A stretch of 64,000 nucleotides of DNA from Loxodes magnus (Eukaryota > Ciliophora > Karyorelictea > Loxodida > Loxodidae), in assembly GCA_946699065.1 (NCBI GenBank), contig CAMPDV010000065.1, positions 434,001-498,000 on the forward strand. The letters are read 5' to 3'. Below, piece by piece: positions 13,860-28,800 of the stretch. The position numbers and the translations under genes were made by a program. Each line of letters begins with the position of its first letter. The first letter of the stretch is position 1. The notes under the pieces were generated by a model. It saw only the letters and a list, made by a program, of their open reading frames with translations. It had not been told where the DNA came from and did no database searches.

Positions 13860-16800
13860 AAAATCAGTTTGACTGAAATAGAATTTTAAGCAAATTAAAA
13901 CAGTTTGAATGAAATAGAATTTTAAGTAAATTAAAATCAGTTTGACTGAAATAAAATTTTAAGTAAATTAAAAAAAGTTTGACTGAAATAGAATTTTAAG
14001 TAAATTAAAATCAGTCTGACTGAAATAGAATTTTAAGTAAATTAAAATCAGCACGACTGAAATAGAATTTCAAGTAAATTAAAATCAGTTGACTGAAAAA
14101 GAATTTCAAGTAAATTAAAATCAGTTTGACTGAAATAGAATTTTAAGTAAATTAAAATCAGTGTGACTGAAATAGAATTTTAAGTAAATTAAAATAAATG
14201 TGACTGAAATAGAATTTTATGTAAATTAAAATCAGTTTGAATGAAATAGAATTTTAAGTAAATTAAAATTGGTTTGATTGAAATAGAATTTTAAGTAAAT
14301 TAAAATAAGTGTGACTGAAATAGAATTTTAAGTAAATTAAAATAAGTTTGACTGAAATAGAAATTGAAGTAAATTAAAATAAGTGAGACTGAAATAGAAT
14401 TTTAAGTAAATTAAAAATAAGTTTGACTGAAATAGAATTTTATGTAAATTAAAAAAGTATGAATGAAATAGAATTTTAAGTAAATTAAAATAAGTGTGAT
14501 TGAAATAGAATTTTAAGTAAATTAAAATCAGTTTGACTGAAATAGAATTTTAAGTAAATTAAAATAAGTTTGAATGAAATAGAATTTTTAGTAAATTAAA
14601 ATAAGTGTGACTGAAATAGAATTTTAAGTAATTTAAAGATAGTTTGAATGAAATAGAATTTTAAGTAAATTAAAATTGGTTTGATTGAAATAGAATTTTA
14701 AGTAAATTAAAATAAGTGTGACTGAAATAGAATTTTAAGTAAATTAAAATAAGTTTGACTGAAATAGAAATTGAAGTAAATTAAAATAAGTGAGACTGAA
14801 ATAGAATTTTAAGTAAATTAAAAATAAGTGTGACTGAAATAGAATTTTATGTAAATTAAAAAAGTATGAATGAAATAGAATTTTAAGTAAATTAAAATAA
14901 GTGTGATTGAAATAGAATTTTAAGTAAATTAAAATCAGTTTGACTGAAATAGAATTTTTAGTAAATTAAAATAAGTTTGACTGAAATAGAATTTTTAGTA
15001 AATTAAAATAAGTTTGACTGAAATTGGTTTTTAAGTAAATTAAAATAAGTGTGACTGAATCAGAATTTTTAGTAAATTAAAATCAGTTTGACTGAAATAG
15101 AATTTCAAGTAAATTAAAATCAGTTTGACTGAAATAGAATTTTAAGTAAATTAAAATAAGTTTGACTGAAATAGAATTTTAAGTAAATTAAAATAAGTGA
15201 GACTGAAATAGAATTTTAAGTAAATTAAAATCAGTTTGACTGAAATAGAATTTTAAGTAAATTAAAATCAGTTTGACTGAAATAGAATTTTAAGTAAATT
15301 AAAATCAGTGTGACTGAAATAAAATTTTAAGTAAATTAAAATAAGTTTGACTGAAATAGAATTTTAAGTAAATTAAAATCAGTTTGACTGAAATAGAATT
15401 TTAAGCAAATTAAAACAGTTTGAATGAAATAGAATTTTAAGTAAATTAAAATCAGTTTGACTGAAATAAAATTTTAAGTAAATTAAAAAAAGTTTGACTG
15501 AAATAGAATTTTAAGTAAATTAAAATCAGTCTGACTGAAATAGAATTTTAAGTAAATTAAAATCAGCACGACTGAAATAGAATTTCAAGTAAATTAAAAT
15601 CAGTTGACTGAAAAAGAATTTCAAGTAAATTAAAATCAGTTTGACTGAAATAGAATTTTAAGTAAATTAAAATCAGTGTGACTGAAATAAAATTTTAAGC
15701 AAATTAAAATAAATGTGAATGAAATAGAATTTTAAGCAAATTAAAATAAATGTGACTGAAATAGAATTTTAAGTAAATTAAAATAGTTTGACTGAAATAG
15801 AATTTTAAGTAAATTAAAATCAGTGTGACTGAAATAAAATTTTAAGTAAATTAAAATCAGTTTGACTGAAATAAAATTTTAAGTAAATTAAAAAAAGTTT
15901 GACTGAAATAGAATTTTAAGTAAATTTAAAAAAGTATGAATGAAATAGAATTTTAAGTAAATTAAAATAAGTGTGACTGAAATAGAATTTTAATTAAATT
16001 AAAATAAGTGTGACTGAAATAGAATTTTAAGTAAATTAAAATCAGTTTGATTGAAATGGAATTTTAAGTAAATTAAAATAAGTATGAATGAAATAGAATT
16101 TTAATTAAATTAAAATAAGTGTGACTGAAATAGAATTTTAAGTAAATTAAAATAAGTTTGACTGAAATAGAATTTCAAGTAAATAAAATAAGTTTGACTG
16201 AAATAGAATTTTATGTAAATTAAAATCAGTTTGACTGAAATAGAATTTTAAGTAAATTAAAATAAGTGTGAATGAAATAGAATTTTAAGTAAATTAAAAT
16301 CAGTTTGACTGAAATAGAATTTTAAGTAAATTAAAATTGGTTTGATTGAAATGGAATTTTAAGTAAATTAAAATAAGTATGAATGAAATAGAATTTTAAG
16401 TAAATTAAAATAAGTGTGATTGAAATAGAATTTTAAGTAAATTAAAATCAGTTTGACTGAAATAGAATTTTAAGTAAATTAAAATAAATGTGACTGAAAT
16501 AGAATTTTATGTAAATTAAAAAAGTATGAATGAAATAGAATTTTAAGTAAATTAAAATAAGTTTGAATGAAATAGAATTTCAAGTAAATAAAATAAGTAT
16601 GATAGAAATAGAATTTTAAGTAAATTAAAATCAGTTTGACTGAAATAGAATTTCAAGTAAATTAAAATCAGTTTGACTGAAATAGAATTTCAAGTAAATA
16701 AAATAAGTATGATAGAAATAGAATTTTAAGTAAATTAAAATCAGTTTGACTGAAATAGAATTTTAAGTAAATTAAAATCAGTTTGACTGAAATAGAATTT

Positions 16801-16880
16801 TAAGTAAATTAAAATAAGTTTGAATGAAATAGAATTTTTAGTAAATTAAAATAAGTGTGACTGAAATAGAATTTTAAGTA
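13860..16880 (+). repeat. About 1,515-bp repeat in the L1 tail
   Basis: The three-base-deleted linker CAGTTGACTG is found at 14,086 and 15,601, 1,515 bp apart, each preceded by the series AAGCAAATTAAAACAG, CAGTCTG and CAGCACG. L2 has the same pair at 26,426 and 27,939 (1,513 bp), so this tandem existed before the L1/L2 duplication. The stretch also holds several AAAATTGGTTTGATTG monomers and two TATGATAG monomers near 16.59 and 16.70 kb. Unit edges are approximate. Confidence 0.7.
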
Positions 16881-16884
16881 ATTT

Positions 16885-19800
16885 AAAGATAGTTTGAATT
16901 AAATAGAATTTTAAGTAAATTAAAATCAGTTTGACTGAAAAAGTATTTTAAGTAAATTAAAATAAGTGTGACTGAAATAGAAATTTAAGTAAATTAAAAT
17001 AAGTTTGACTGAAATAGAACATTAAGTAAATTAAAATCAGTTTGACTGAAATAGAATTTTAAGTAAATTAATATAAGTATGACTGAAATAGAATTTTAAG
17101 TAAATTAAAATCAGTATGACTGAAATAGAATTTTAAGTAAATTAAAATAAATGTGACTGAAATAGAAATTTAAGTAAATTAAAATAAGTGTGACTGAAAT
17201 AGAATTTCAAGTAAATTAAAATAAGTTTGACTGAAATAGAATTTTAAGTAAATTAAAATAAATGTGACTGAAATAGAATTTTATGTAAATTAAAATCAGT
17301 TTGAATGAAATAGAATTTTAAGTAAATTAAAATTGGTTTGATTGAAATAGAATTTTAAGTAAATTAAAATAAGTTTGACTGAAATAGAATTTTAATTAAA
17401 TTAAAATCATTTGACTGAAATAGAATTTTAAGTAAATTAAAATTGGTTTGATTGAAATAGAATTTTAAGTAAATTAAAATAAGTTTGACTGAAATAGAAT
17501 TTTAATTAAATTAAAATCATTTGACTGAAATAGAATTTTAAGTAAATTAAAATAAGTGTGACTGAAATAGAATTTTAAGTAAAAATAAAATCAGTATGAC
17601 TGAAATAGAATTTTAAGTAAATTAAATAAGTGTGACTGAAATAGAATTTTAAGTAAATTAAAATCAGTTTGACTAAAACAGAATTTTAAATAAATTAAAA
17701 TAAGTTTGAATTAAATAGAATTTTAAGTAAATTAAAATAGTTTGACTGAAATAGAATTTTAAGTAAATTAAAATCAGTTTGACTGAAATAGAATTTTAAG
17801 TAAATTAAAATCAGTGTGACTGAAATAAAATTTTAAGTAAATTAAAATAAATGTGACTGAAATAGAATTTTAAGCAAATTAAAATAAATGTGACTGAAAT
17901 AGAATTTTAAGTAAATTAAAATAGTTTGACTGAAATAGAATTTTAAGTAAATTAAAATCAGTATTACTGAAATAGAATTTTAAGTAAATTAAAATAAATG
18001 TGACTGAAATAGAATTTTAAGTAAATTAAAATAAGTGTGACTGAAATAGAATTTTAAGTAAATTAAAATAAGTTTGACTGAAATAGATTTTTAAGTAAAT
18101 TAAAATAAGTTTGACTGAAATAGAATTTTAAGTAAATTAAAATCAGCACGACTGAAATAGAATTTTAAGTAAATTAAAATCAGTTTGACTGAAATGGAAT
18201 TTTAAGTAAATTAAAATAGTTTGACTGAAATAGAATTTTAAGTAAATTAAAATAAGTTTGACTGAAATATAATTTTAAGTAAATAAAAATAAGTTAGACT
18301 GAAATAGAATTTTAAGTAAATTAAAATCAGCTTGACTGAAATAGAATTTTAAGTAAATTAAAATAGTTTGACTGAAATAGAATTTTAAGTAAATTAAAAT
18401 CAGTTTGACTGAAATAGAATTTTAATTAAATTAAAATAAGTGTGACTGAAATGGAATTTTAAGTAAATTAAAATAAGTGTGACTGAAATAGAATTTTAAG
18501 TAAATTAAAATAGTTTGACTGAAATAGAATTTTAAGTAAATTAAAATCAGTTTGACTGAAATAGAATTTTAAGTAAATTAAAATCAGCACGACTGAAATA
18601 GAATTTCAAGTAAATTAAAATTAGTTTGACTGAAATAGAATTTTAAGTAAATTAAAATAAGTTTGACTGAAATAGAAATTTAAGTAAATTAAAATAAGTG
18701 AGACTGAAATAGAATTTTAAGTAAATTAAAATAAATGTGACTGAAATAGAATTTTAAGCAAATTAAAATAAATGTGACTGAAATAGAATTTTAAGCAAAT
18801 TAAAATAAATGTGACTGAAATAGAATTTTATGTAAATTAAAATCAGTTTGAATGAAATAGAATTTTAAGTAAATTAAAATCAGTTTGACTGAAATAGAAT
18901 TTTAAGTAAATTAAAATAAGTGTGACTGAAATATAATTTTAAGTAAATTAAAATAAGTTAGACTGAAATAGAATTTTAATTAAATTAAAATAAGTGTGAC
19001 TGAAATAGAATTTTAAGTAAATTAAAATAGTTTGACTGAAATAGAATTTTAAGTAAATTAAAATAAGTGTGACTGAAATATAATTTTAAGTAAATTAAAA
19101 TAAGTTAGACTGAAATAGAATTTTAATTAAATTAAAATAGTTTGACTAAATAGAATTTTAAGTAAATTAAAATAGTTTGACTGAAATAGAATTTTAAGTA
19201 AATTAAAATCAGTTTGAATGAAATAGAATTTTAAGTAAATTAAAATCAGCTTGACTGAAATAGAATTTTAAGTAAATTAAAATAGTTTGACTGAAATAGA
19301 ATTTTAAGTAAATTAAAATCAGTTTGACTGAAATAGAATTTTAATTAAATTAAAATAAGTGTGACTGAAATGGAATTTTAAGTAAATTAAAATAAGTGTG
19401 ACTGAAATAGAATTTTAAGTAAATTAAAATAGTTTGACTGAAATAGAATTTTAAGTAAATTAAAATCAGTTTGACTGAAATAGAATTTTAAGTAAATTAA
19501 AATCAGCACGAGTGAAATAGAATTTTAAGTAAATTAAAATCAGTTTGACTGAAATAGAATTTTAAGTAAATTAAAATAAGTTTGACTGAAATAGAAATTT
19601 AAGTAAATTAAAATAAGTGAGACTGAAATAGAATTTTAAGTAAATTAAAATAAATGTGACTGAAATAGAATTTCAAGTAAATTAAAATAAGTTTGACTGA
19701 AATAGAATTTTAAGTAAATTAAAATTGGTTTGATTGAAATAGAATTTTAAGTAAATTAAAATAAGTGTGACTGAAATAGAATTTTAAGTAAATTAAAATA

Positions 19801-22800
19801 AGTTTGAATGAAATAGAATTTTAAGTAAATTAAAATCAGTTTGACTGAAAAAGTATTTTAAGTAAATTAAAATAGTTTGACTGAAATAGAATTTTAAGTA
19901 AATTAAAATCAGTTTGACTGAAATAGAATTTTAAGTAAATTAAAATAAGTTTGACTGAAAAAGTATTTTAAGTAAATTAAAATAGTTTGACTGAAATAGA
20001 ATTTTAAGTAAATTAAAATTAGTTTGACTGAAATAGAATTTTAGTATATTAAAATAAGTATGACAGAAATAGAATTTTAAGTAAATTAAAATCAGTTTGA
20101 CTGAAATAGAATTTTAAGTAAATTAAACGAAGTATGACTGAAATAGAATTTTAATTAAATTAAAATAAGTTTGAATGAAATAGAATTTTAAGTAAATTAA
20201 AATAAGTGTGACTGAAATAGAATTTTAAGTAATTTAAATAAGTTTGACTGAAATAGAATTTTAAGTAAATTAAAATAAGTTTGAATGAAATAGAATTTTA
20301 AGTAAATTAAAATCAGTTTGACTGAAAAAGTATTTTAAGTAAATTAAAATAGTTTGACTGAAATAGAATTTTAAGTAAATTAAAATCAGTTTGACTGAAA
20401 TAGAATTTTAAGTAAATTAAAATAAGTTTGACTGAAAAAGTATTTTAAGTAAATTAAAATAGTTTGACTGAAATAGAATTTTAAGTAAATTAAAATAAGT
20501 TTGACTGAAATAGAATTTTTAGTAAATTAAAATAAGTTTGACTGAAATTGGTTTTTAAGTAAATTAAAATAAGTGTGACTGAATCAGAATTTTTAGTAAA
20601 TTAAAATCAGTTTGACTGAAATAGAATTTCAAGTAAATTAAAATCAGTTTGACTGAAATAGAATTTTAAGTAAATTAAAATAAGTGTGACTGAAATAGAA
20701 TTTTAAGTAAATTAAAATCAGTTTGACTGAAATAGAATTTTAAGTAAATTAAAATCAGTTTGACTGAAATAGAATTTTAAGTAAATTAAAATCAGTTTGA
20801 CTGAAATAGAATTTTAAGTAAATTAAAATAAGTGTGACTGAAATATAATTTTAAGTAAATTAAAATAAGTTAGACTGAAATAGAATTTTAATTAAATTAA
20901 AATAGTTTGACTGAAATAGAATTTTAAGTAAATTAAAATCAGTTTGACTGAAATAGAATTTTAAGTAAATTAAAATCAGTTTGACTGAAATGGAATTTTA
21001 AGTAAATTGAAATAAGTATGACTGAAATAGAATTTTAAGTAAATTAAAATAGTTTGATTGAAATAGAAATTTAAGTAAATAAAATCAGTTTGACTGAAAT
21101 AGAATTTTAAGTAAATTAAAATAAGTGTGACTGAAATAGAAATTTAAGTAAATAAAATCAGTTTGACTGAAATAGAATTTTAAGTAAATTAAAATAAGTG
21201 TGACTGAAATAGAATTTTAAGTAAATTAAAATCAGTTTGACTGAAATAGAATTTTAAGTAAATTAAAATAGTTTGACTGAAAAATGAATTTTAAGTAAAT
21301 TAAAATCAGTTTGACTGAAATAGAATTTTAAGTAAATTAAAATAAGTGTGACTGAAAAAGTATTTTAAGTAAATTAAAATAGTTTGACTGAAATAGAATT
21401 TTAAATAAATTAAAATCAGTGTGATGAAATACAATTTTAAGTAAATTAAAATCAATTTGACTGAAATAGAATTTAAGTAAATTAAAATAAGTATGACTGA
21501 AATAGAATTTTAAGTAAATTAAAATAAGTATGACTGAAATGGAATTTTAAGTAAATTAAAATAAGTGTGACTGAAAAAGTATTTTAAGTAAATTAAAATA
21601 AATATGACTGAAATAGAATTTTAAGTAAATTAAAATCAGTTTGACTGAAATAGAATTTTAAGTAAATTAAAATAAGTTTGACTGAAATAGAATTTTAAGT
21701 AATTTAAAATCAGTGTGACTGAAATAGAATTTTTAGTAAATTAAAATAAGTATGACTGAAATAGAATTTTAGTATATTAAAATAAGTATGACAGAAATAG
21801 ATTTTAATTAAATTAAAATAAGTTTGACTGAAATAGAATTTTAAGTAAATAAAAATAAATGTGACTGAAATAGAATTTTAAGTAAATTAAAATAAGTTTG
21901 GCTGAAATAGAATTTTAAGTAAATTAAAATAAATGTGACTGAAATAGAATTTCAAGTAAATTAAAAAAGTATGAATGAAATAGAATTTTAAGTAAATTAA
22001 AATAGTTTGACTGAAATAGAATTTTAAGTAAATTAAAATCAGTTTGACTGAAATAGAAATTGAAGTAAATTAAAATAAGTGAGACTGAAATAGAATTTTA
22101 AGTAAATTAAAAATAAGATTGACTGAAATAGAATTTTAAGTAAATTAAAATAGTTTGATTGAAATAGAAATTTAAGTAAATAAAATCAGTTAGACTGAAA
22201 TAGAATTTTAAGTAAATTTAAATAAGTGTGACTGAAAAAGTATTTTAAGTAATCTAAATAAGTTTGACTGAAATAGAATTTTAAGTAAATAAAAATGTTT
22301 GACTGAAATAGAATTTTAAGTAAATTAAAATCAGCACGACTGAAATAGAATTTTAAGTAAATTAAAATAAATGTGACTGAAATAGAATTTTAAGTAAATT
22401 AAAATAAGTGTGATTGAAATAGAATTTTAAGTAAATTAAAATAAGTGTGATTGAAATAGAATTTTAAGTAAATTAAAATCAGTTTGACTGAAATAGAATT
22501 TTTAGTAAATTAAAATAAGTTTGACTGAAATAGAATTTTTAGTAAATTAAAATAAGTTTGACTGAAATAGGTTTTTAAGTAAATTAAAATAAGTGTGACT
22601 GAATCAGAATTTTTAGTAAATTAAAATAAGTTTGACTGAAATAGAATTTTAAGTAAATTAAAATAAATGTGACTGAAATAGAATTTTAAGTAAATTAAAA
22701 TCAGTTTGACTGAAAAAGTAATTTAAGTAAATTAAAATCAGTTCGACTGAAATAGAATTTTAAGTAAATTAAAATAAGTGTGACTGAAATAGAATTTTAA

Positions 22801-25800
22801 TTAAATTAAAAAAGTATGAATGAAATAGAATTTTAAGTAAATTAAAATAGTTTGACTGAAATAGAATTTTAAGTAAATTAAAATCAGCTTGACTGGAATA
22901 GAATTTTAATTAAATTAAAATAAGTGTGACTGAAATGGAATTTTAAGTAAATAAAATAAGTGTGACTGAAATAGAATTTTAAGTAAATTAAAATAGTTTG
23001 ACTGAAATAGAATTTTAAGTAAATTAAAATCAGTTTGACTGAAATAGAATTTTAAGTAAATTAAAATCAGCACGACTGAAATAGAATTTCAAGTAAATTA
23101 AAATTAGTTTGACTGAAATAGAATTTTAAGTAAATTAAAATAAGTTTGACTGAAATAGAAATTTAAGTAAATTAAAATAAGTGAGACTGAAATAGAATTT
23201 TAAGTAAATTAAAATAAATGTGACTGAAATAGAATTTTAAGTAAATTAAAATCATTTTGACTGAAAAAGTATTTTAAGTAAATTAAAATAAATGTGACTG
23301 AAATAGAATTTTAAGTAAATTAAAATCAGTTTGACTGAAAAAGTAATTTAAGTAAATTAAAATCAGTTTGACTGAAATAGAATTTTAAGTAAATTAAAAT
23401 AAGTTTTACTGAAATAGAATTTTAAGTAAATTAAAATAAGTTTGACTGAAATAGAATTTTAAGTAAATAAAAATCAGTTTGACTGAAATAGAATTTTAAT
23501 TAAATTAAAATCATTTGACTGAAATAGAATTTTAAGTAAATTAAAATCAGTTTGACTGAAATAGAATTTTTAGTAAATTAAAATAAGTTTGACTGAAATA
23601 GAATTTTTAGTAAATTAAAATAAGTTTGACTGAAATAGGTTTTTAAGTAAATTAAAATAAGTGTGACTGAAATAGAATTTTAAGTAAATTAAAATAAGTA
23701 TGACTGAAATAGAATTTTAAGTAAATTAAAATTAGTTTGACTGAAATAGAATTTTAAGTAAATTAAAATCAGTTTGACTGAAATAGAATTTTTAGTAAAT
23801 TAAAATAAGTTTGACTGAAATAGAATTTTAAGTAAATTAAAATAAGTTTGACTGAAATAGAATTTTAAGTAAATTAAAATAAATGTGACTGAAATAGAAT
23901 TTTAAGTAAATTAAAATCAGTTTGACTGAAAAAGTAATTTAAGTAAATTAAAATCAGTTCGACTGAAATAGAATTTTAAGTAAATTAAAATAAGTGTGAC
24001 TGAAATAGAATTTTAAGTAAATTAAAATAAATGTGACTGAAATAGAATTTTATGTAAATTAAAATCAGTTTGAATGAAATAGAATTTTAAGTAAATTAAA
24101 ATTGGTTTGATTGAAATAGAATTTTAAGTAAATTAAAATAAGTGTGACTGAAATAGAATTTTAAGTAAATTAAAATCAGTTTGACTGAAATAGAATTTTT
24201 AGTAAATTAAAATAAATATGACTGAAATAGAAATTTAAGTAAATTAAAATAAGTTTGACTGAAATAGAATTTTAAGTAAATTAAAATAAGTGTGACTGAA
24301 TCAGAATTTTTAGTAAATTAAAATCAGTTTGACTGAAATAGAATTTTAAGTAAATTAAAATCAGTTTGACTGAAATAGAATTTTAAGTAAATTAAAATAA
24401 GTTTGACTGAAATAGAATTTTAAGTAAATTAAAATCAGTTTGACTGAAATAGAATTTTAAGTAAATTAAAATCAGTTTGACTGAAATAGAATTTTAAGTA
24501 AATTAAAATAAGTGTGACTGAAATAGAATTTTAATTAAATTAAAAAAGTATGAATGAAATAGAATTTTAAGTAAATTAAAATAGTTTGACTGAAATAGAA
24601 TTTTAAGTAAATTAAAATCAGTTTGACTGGAATAGAATTTTAATTAAATTAAAATAAGTGTGACTGAAATCGAATTTTAAGTAAATTAAAATAAGTGTGA
24701 CTGAAATAGAATTTTAAGTAAATTAAAATAGTTTGACTGAAATAGATTTTTAAGTAAATTAAAATAAGTTTGACTGAAATAGAATTTTAAGTAAATTAAA
24801 ATCAGCACGACTGAAATAGAATTTCAAGTAAATAAAATAAGTATGATAGAAATAGAATTTTAAGTAAATTAAAATCAGTTTGACTGAAATAGAATTTTAA
24901 GTAAATTAAAATAAGTGAGACTGAAGTAGAATTTTAAGTAAATTAAAATAAATGTGACTGAAATAGAATTTTAAGTAAATTAAAATCATTTTGACTGAAA
25001 AAGTATTTTAAGTAAATTAAAATAAATGTGACTGAAATAGAATTTTAAGTAAATTAAAATCAGTTTGACTGAAAAAGTAATTTAAGTAAATTAAAATCAG
25101 TTTGACTGAAATAGAATTTTAAGTAAATTAAAACAGTTTGAATGAAATAGAATTTTAAGTAAATTAAAATCAGTTTGACTGAAATAAAATTTTAAGTAAA
25201 TTAAAAAAAGTTTGACTGAAATAGAATTTTAAGTAAATTAAAATCAGTCTGACTGAAATAGAATTTTAAGTAAATTAAAATCAGCACGACTGAAAAAGAA
25301 TTTCAAGTAAATTAAAATAAGTGTGACTGAAATAGAATTTCAAGTAAATTAAAATAAGTGTGACTGAAATAGAATTTTTAGTAAATTAAAATCAGTGTGA
25401 CTGAAATAAAATTTTAAGTAAATTAAAATCAGTTTGACTGAAATAGAATTTTAAGTAAATTAAAATAAATGTGAATGAAATAGAATTTTACGTAAATTAA
25501 AAAATTTGACTGAAATAGAATTTTAAGTAAATTAAAATAAATGTGACTGAAATAGAATTTTAAGTAAATTAAAATAAGTGTGACTGAAATAGAATTTTAA
25601 GTAAATTAAAATAAATGTGACTGAAATAGAATTTTAAGTAAATTAAAATCAGTTTGAATGAAATAGAATTTTAAGTAAATTAAAATTGGTTTGATTGAAA
25701 TAGAATTTTAAGTAAATTAAAATAAGTGTGACTGAAATAGAATTTTAAGTAAATTAAAATCAGTTTGACTGAAATAGAATTTTTAGTAAATTAAAATAAG

Positions 25801-28800
25801 TTTGACTGAAATAGAATTTTTAGTAAATTAAAATAAGTTTGACTGAAATTGGTTTTTAAGTAAATTAAAATAAGTGTGACTGAATCAGAATTTTTAGTAA
25901 ATTAAAATCAGTTTGACTGAAATAGAATTTCAAGTAAATTAAAATCAGTTTGACTGAAATAGAATTTTAAGTAAATTAAAATAAGTTTGACTGAAATAGA
26001 ATTTTAAGTAAATTAAAATCAGTTTGACTGAAATAGAATTTTAAGTAAATTAAAATCAGTTTGACTGAAATAGAATTTTAAGTAAATTAAAATAAGTTTG
26101 AATGAAATAGAATTTTTAGTAAATTAAAATCAGCACGACTGAAATAGAATTTCAAGTAAATTAAAATCAGTTTGACTGAAATAGAATTTTAAGTAAATTA
26201 AAATCAGTTTGACTGAAATAGAATTTTAAGCAAATTAAAACAGTTTGAATGAAATAGAATTTTAAGTAAATTAAAATCAGTTTGACTGAAATAAAATTTT
26301 AAGTAAATTAAAAAAAGTTTGACTGAAATAGAATTTTAAGTAAATTAAAATCAGTCTGACTGAAATAGAATTTTAAGTAAATTAAAATCAGCACGACTGA
26401 AATAGAATTTCAAGTAAATTAAAATCAGTTGACTGAAAAAGAATTTCAAGTAACTTAAAATCAGTTTGACTGAAATAGAATTTTAAGTAAATTAAAATCA
26501 GTGTGACTGAAATAGAATTTTAAGTAAATTAAAATAAATGTGACTGAAATAGAATTTTATGTAAATTAAAATCAGTTTGAATGAAATAGAATTTTAAGTA
26601 AATTAAAATTGGTTTGATTGAAATAGAATTTTAAGTAAATTAAAATAAGTGTGACTGAAATAGAATTTTAAGTAAATTAAAATAAGTTTGACTGAAATAG
26701 AAATTGAAGTAAATTAAAATAAGTGAGACTGAAATAGAATTTTAAGTAAATTAAAAATAAGTTTGACTGAAATAGAATTTTATGTAAATTAAAAAAGTAT
26801 GAATGAAATAGAATTTTAAGTAAATTAAAATAAGTGTGATTGAAATAGAATTTTAAGTAAATTAAAATCAGTTTGACTGAAATAGAATTTTAAGTAAATT
26901 AAAATAAGTTTTACTGAAATAGAATTTTAAGTAAATTAAAATAAATGTGACTGAAATAGAATTTTATGTAAATTAAAATCAGTTTGAATGAAATAGAATT
27001 TTAAGTAAATTAAAAAAGTATGAATGAAATAGAATTTTAAGTAAATTAAAATAGTTTGACTGAAATAGAATTTTAAGTAAATTAAAATCAGTTTGACTGA
27101 AATAGAAATTGAAGTAAATTAAAATAAGTGAGACTGAAATAGAATTTTAAGTAAATTAAAAATAAGTGTGACTGAAATAGAATTTTATGTAAATTAAAAA
27201 AGTATGAATGAAATAGAATTTTAAGTAAATTAAAATAAGTGTGATTGAAATAGAATTTTAAGTAAATTAAAATCAGTTTGACTGAAATAGAATTTTTAGT
27301 AAATTAAAATAAGTTTGACTGAAATAGAATTTTTAGTAAATTAAAATAAGTTTGACTGAAATTGGTTTTTAAGTAAATTAAAATAAGTGTGACTGAATCA
27401 GAATTTTTAGTAAATTAAAATCAGTTTGACTGAAATAGAATTTCAAGTAAATTAAAATCAGTTTGACTGAAATAGAATTTTAAGTAAATTAAAATAAGTG
27501 TGACTGAAATAGAATTTTAAGTAAATTAAAATCAGTTTGACTGAAATAGAATTTTAAGTAAATTAAAATCAGTTTGACTGAAATAGAATTTTAAGTAAAT
27601 TAAAATAAGTTTGAATGAAATAGAATTTTTAGTAAATTAAAATAAGTGTGACTGAAATAGAATTTTAAGTAAATTAAAATAAGTTTGACTGAAATAGAAT
27701 TTTAAGTAAATTAAAATCAGTTTGACTGAAATAGAATTTTAAGCAAATTAAAACAGTTTGAATGAAATAGAATTTTAAGTAAATTAAAATCAGTTTGACT
27801 GAAATAAAATTTTAAGTAAATTAAAAAAAGTTTGACTGAAATAGAATTTTAAGTAAATTAAAATCAGTCTGACTGAAATAGAATTTTAAGTAAATTAAAA
27901 TCAGCACGACTGAAATAGAATTTCAAGTAAATTAAAATCAGTTGACTGAAAAAGAATTTCAAAAAATTAAAATCAGTTTGACTGAAATAGAATTTTAAGT
28001 AAATTAAAATCAGTGTGACTGAAATAAAATTTTAAGCAAATTAAAATAAATGTGAATGAAATAGAATTTTAAGCAAATTAAAATAAATGTGACTGAAATA
28101 GAATTTTAAGTAAATTAAAATAGTTTGACTGAAATAGAATTTTAAGTAAATTAAAATAAGTGTGAATGAAATAGAATTTTAAGTAAATTAAAATCAGTTT
28201 GACTGAAATAAAATTTTAAGTAAATTAAAAAAAGTTTGACTGAAATAGAATTTTAAGTAAATTAAAAAAAGTATGAATGAAATAGAATTTTAAGTAAATT
28301 AAAATAAGTGTGACTGAAATAGAATTTTAATTAAATTAAAATAAGTGTGACTGAAATAGAATTTTAAGTAAATTAAAATTGGTTTGATTGAAATGGAATT
28401 TTAAGTAAATTAAAATAAGTATGAATGAAATAGAATTTTAAGTAAATTAAAATAAGTTTGAATGAAATAGAATTTTAAGTAAATTAAAATAAGTATGACT
28501 GAAATAGAATTTTAAGTAAATTAAAATAAATGTGACTGAAATAGAATTTTATGTAAATTAAAAAAGTATGAATGAAATAGAATTTTAAGTAAATTAAAAT
28601 AAGTGTGATTGAAATAGAATTTTAAGTAAATTAAAATCAGTTTGACTGAAATAGAATTTTTAGTAAATTAAAATAAGTTTGACTGAAATAGAATTTTTAG
28701 TAAATTAAAATAAGTTTGACTGAAATAGGTTTTTAAGTAAATTAAAATAAGTGTGACTGAATCAGAATTTTTAGTAAATTAAAATCAGTTTGACTGAAAT

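Larger units (their letters stand above)
786..16884 (+). repeat. Large segmental duplication, copy L1 (about 16.1 kb)
   Basis: This block is the first copy of a direct long-range duplication. Its left landmark AAAGATAGTTTGAATT at 786 recurs at 16,885. Rare variants then follow in the same order in both copies: GAACATT (921 and 17,020), TAAAAATAAA (1371 and 17,580), GACTAAAAC (1462 and 17,671), AGTATTACTG (1751 and 17,960), AGCACGAGTG (near 3301 and 19,510), GAAAAATG (about 6910 and 21,279), GTGATGAAATAC (about 7052 and 21,421) and TAATCTAAAT (7881 and 22,250). The offset moves stepwise from 16,099 to 16,209, about 14,370 and then about 12,340. The copies therefore stay collinear but differ by insertions and deletions of whole monomers. 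L1 is the longer copy. Confidence 0.85.
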
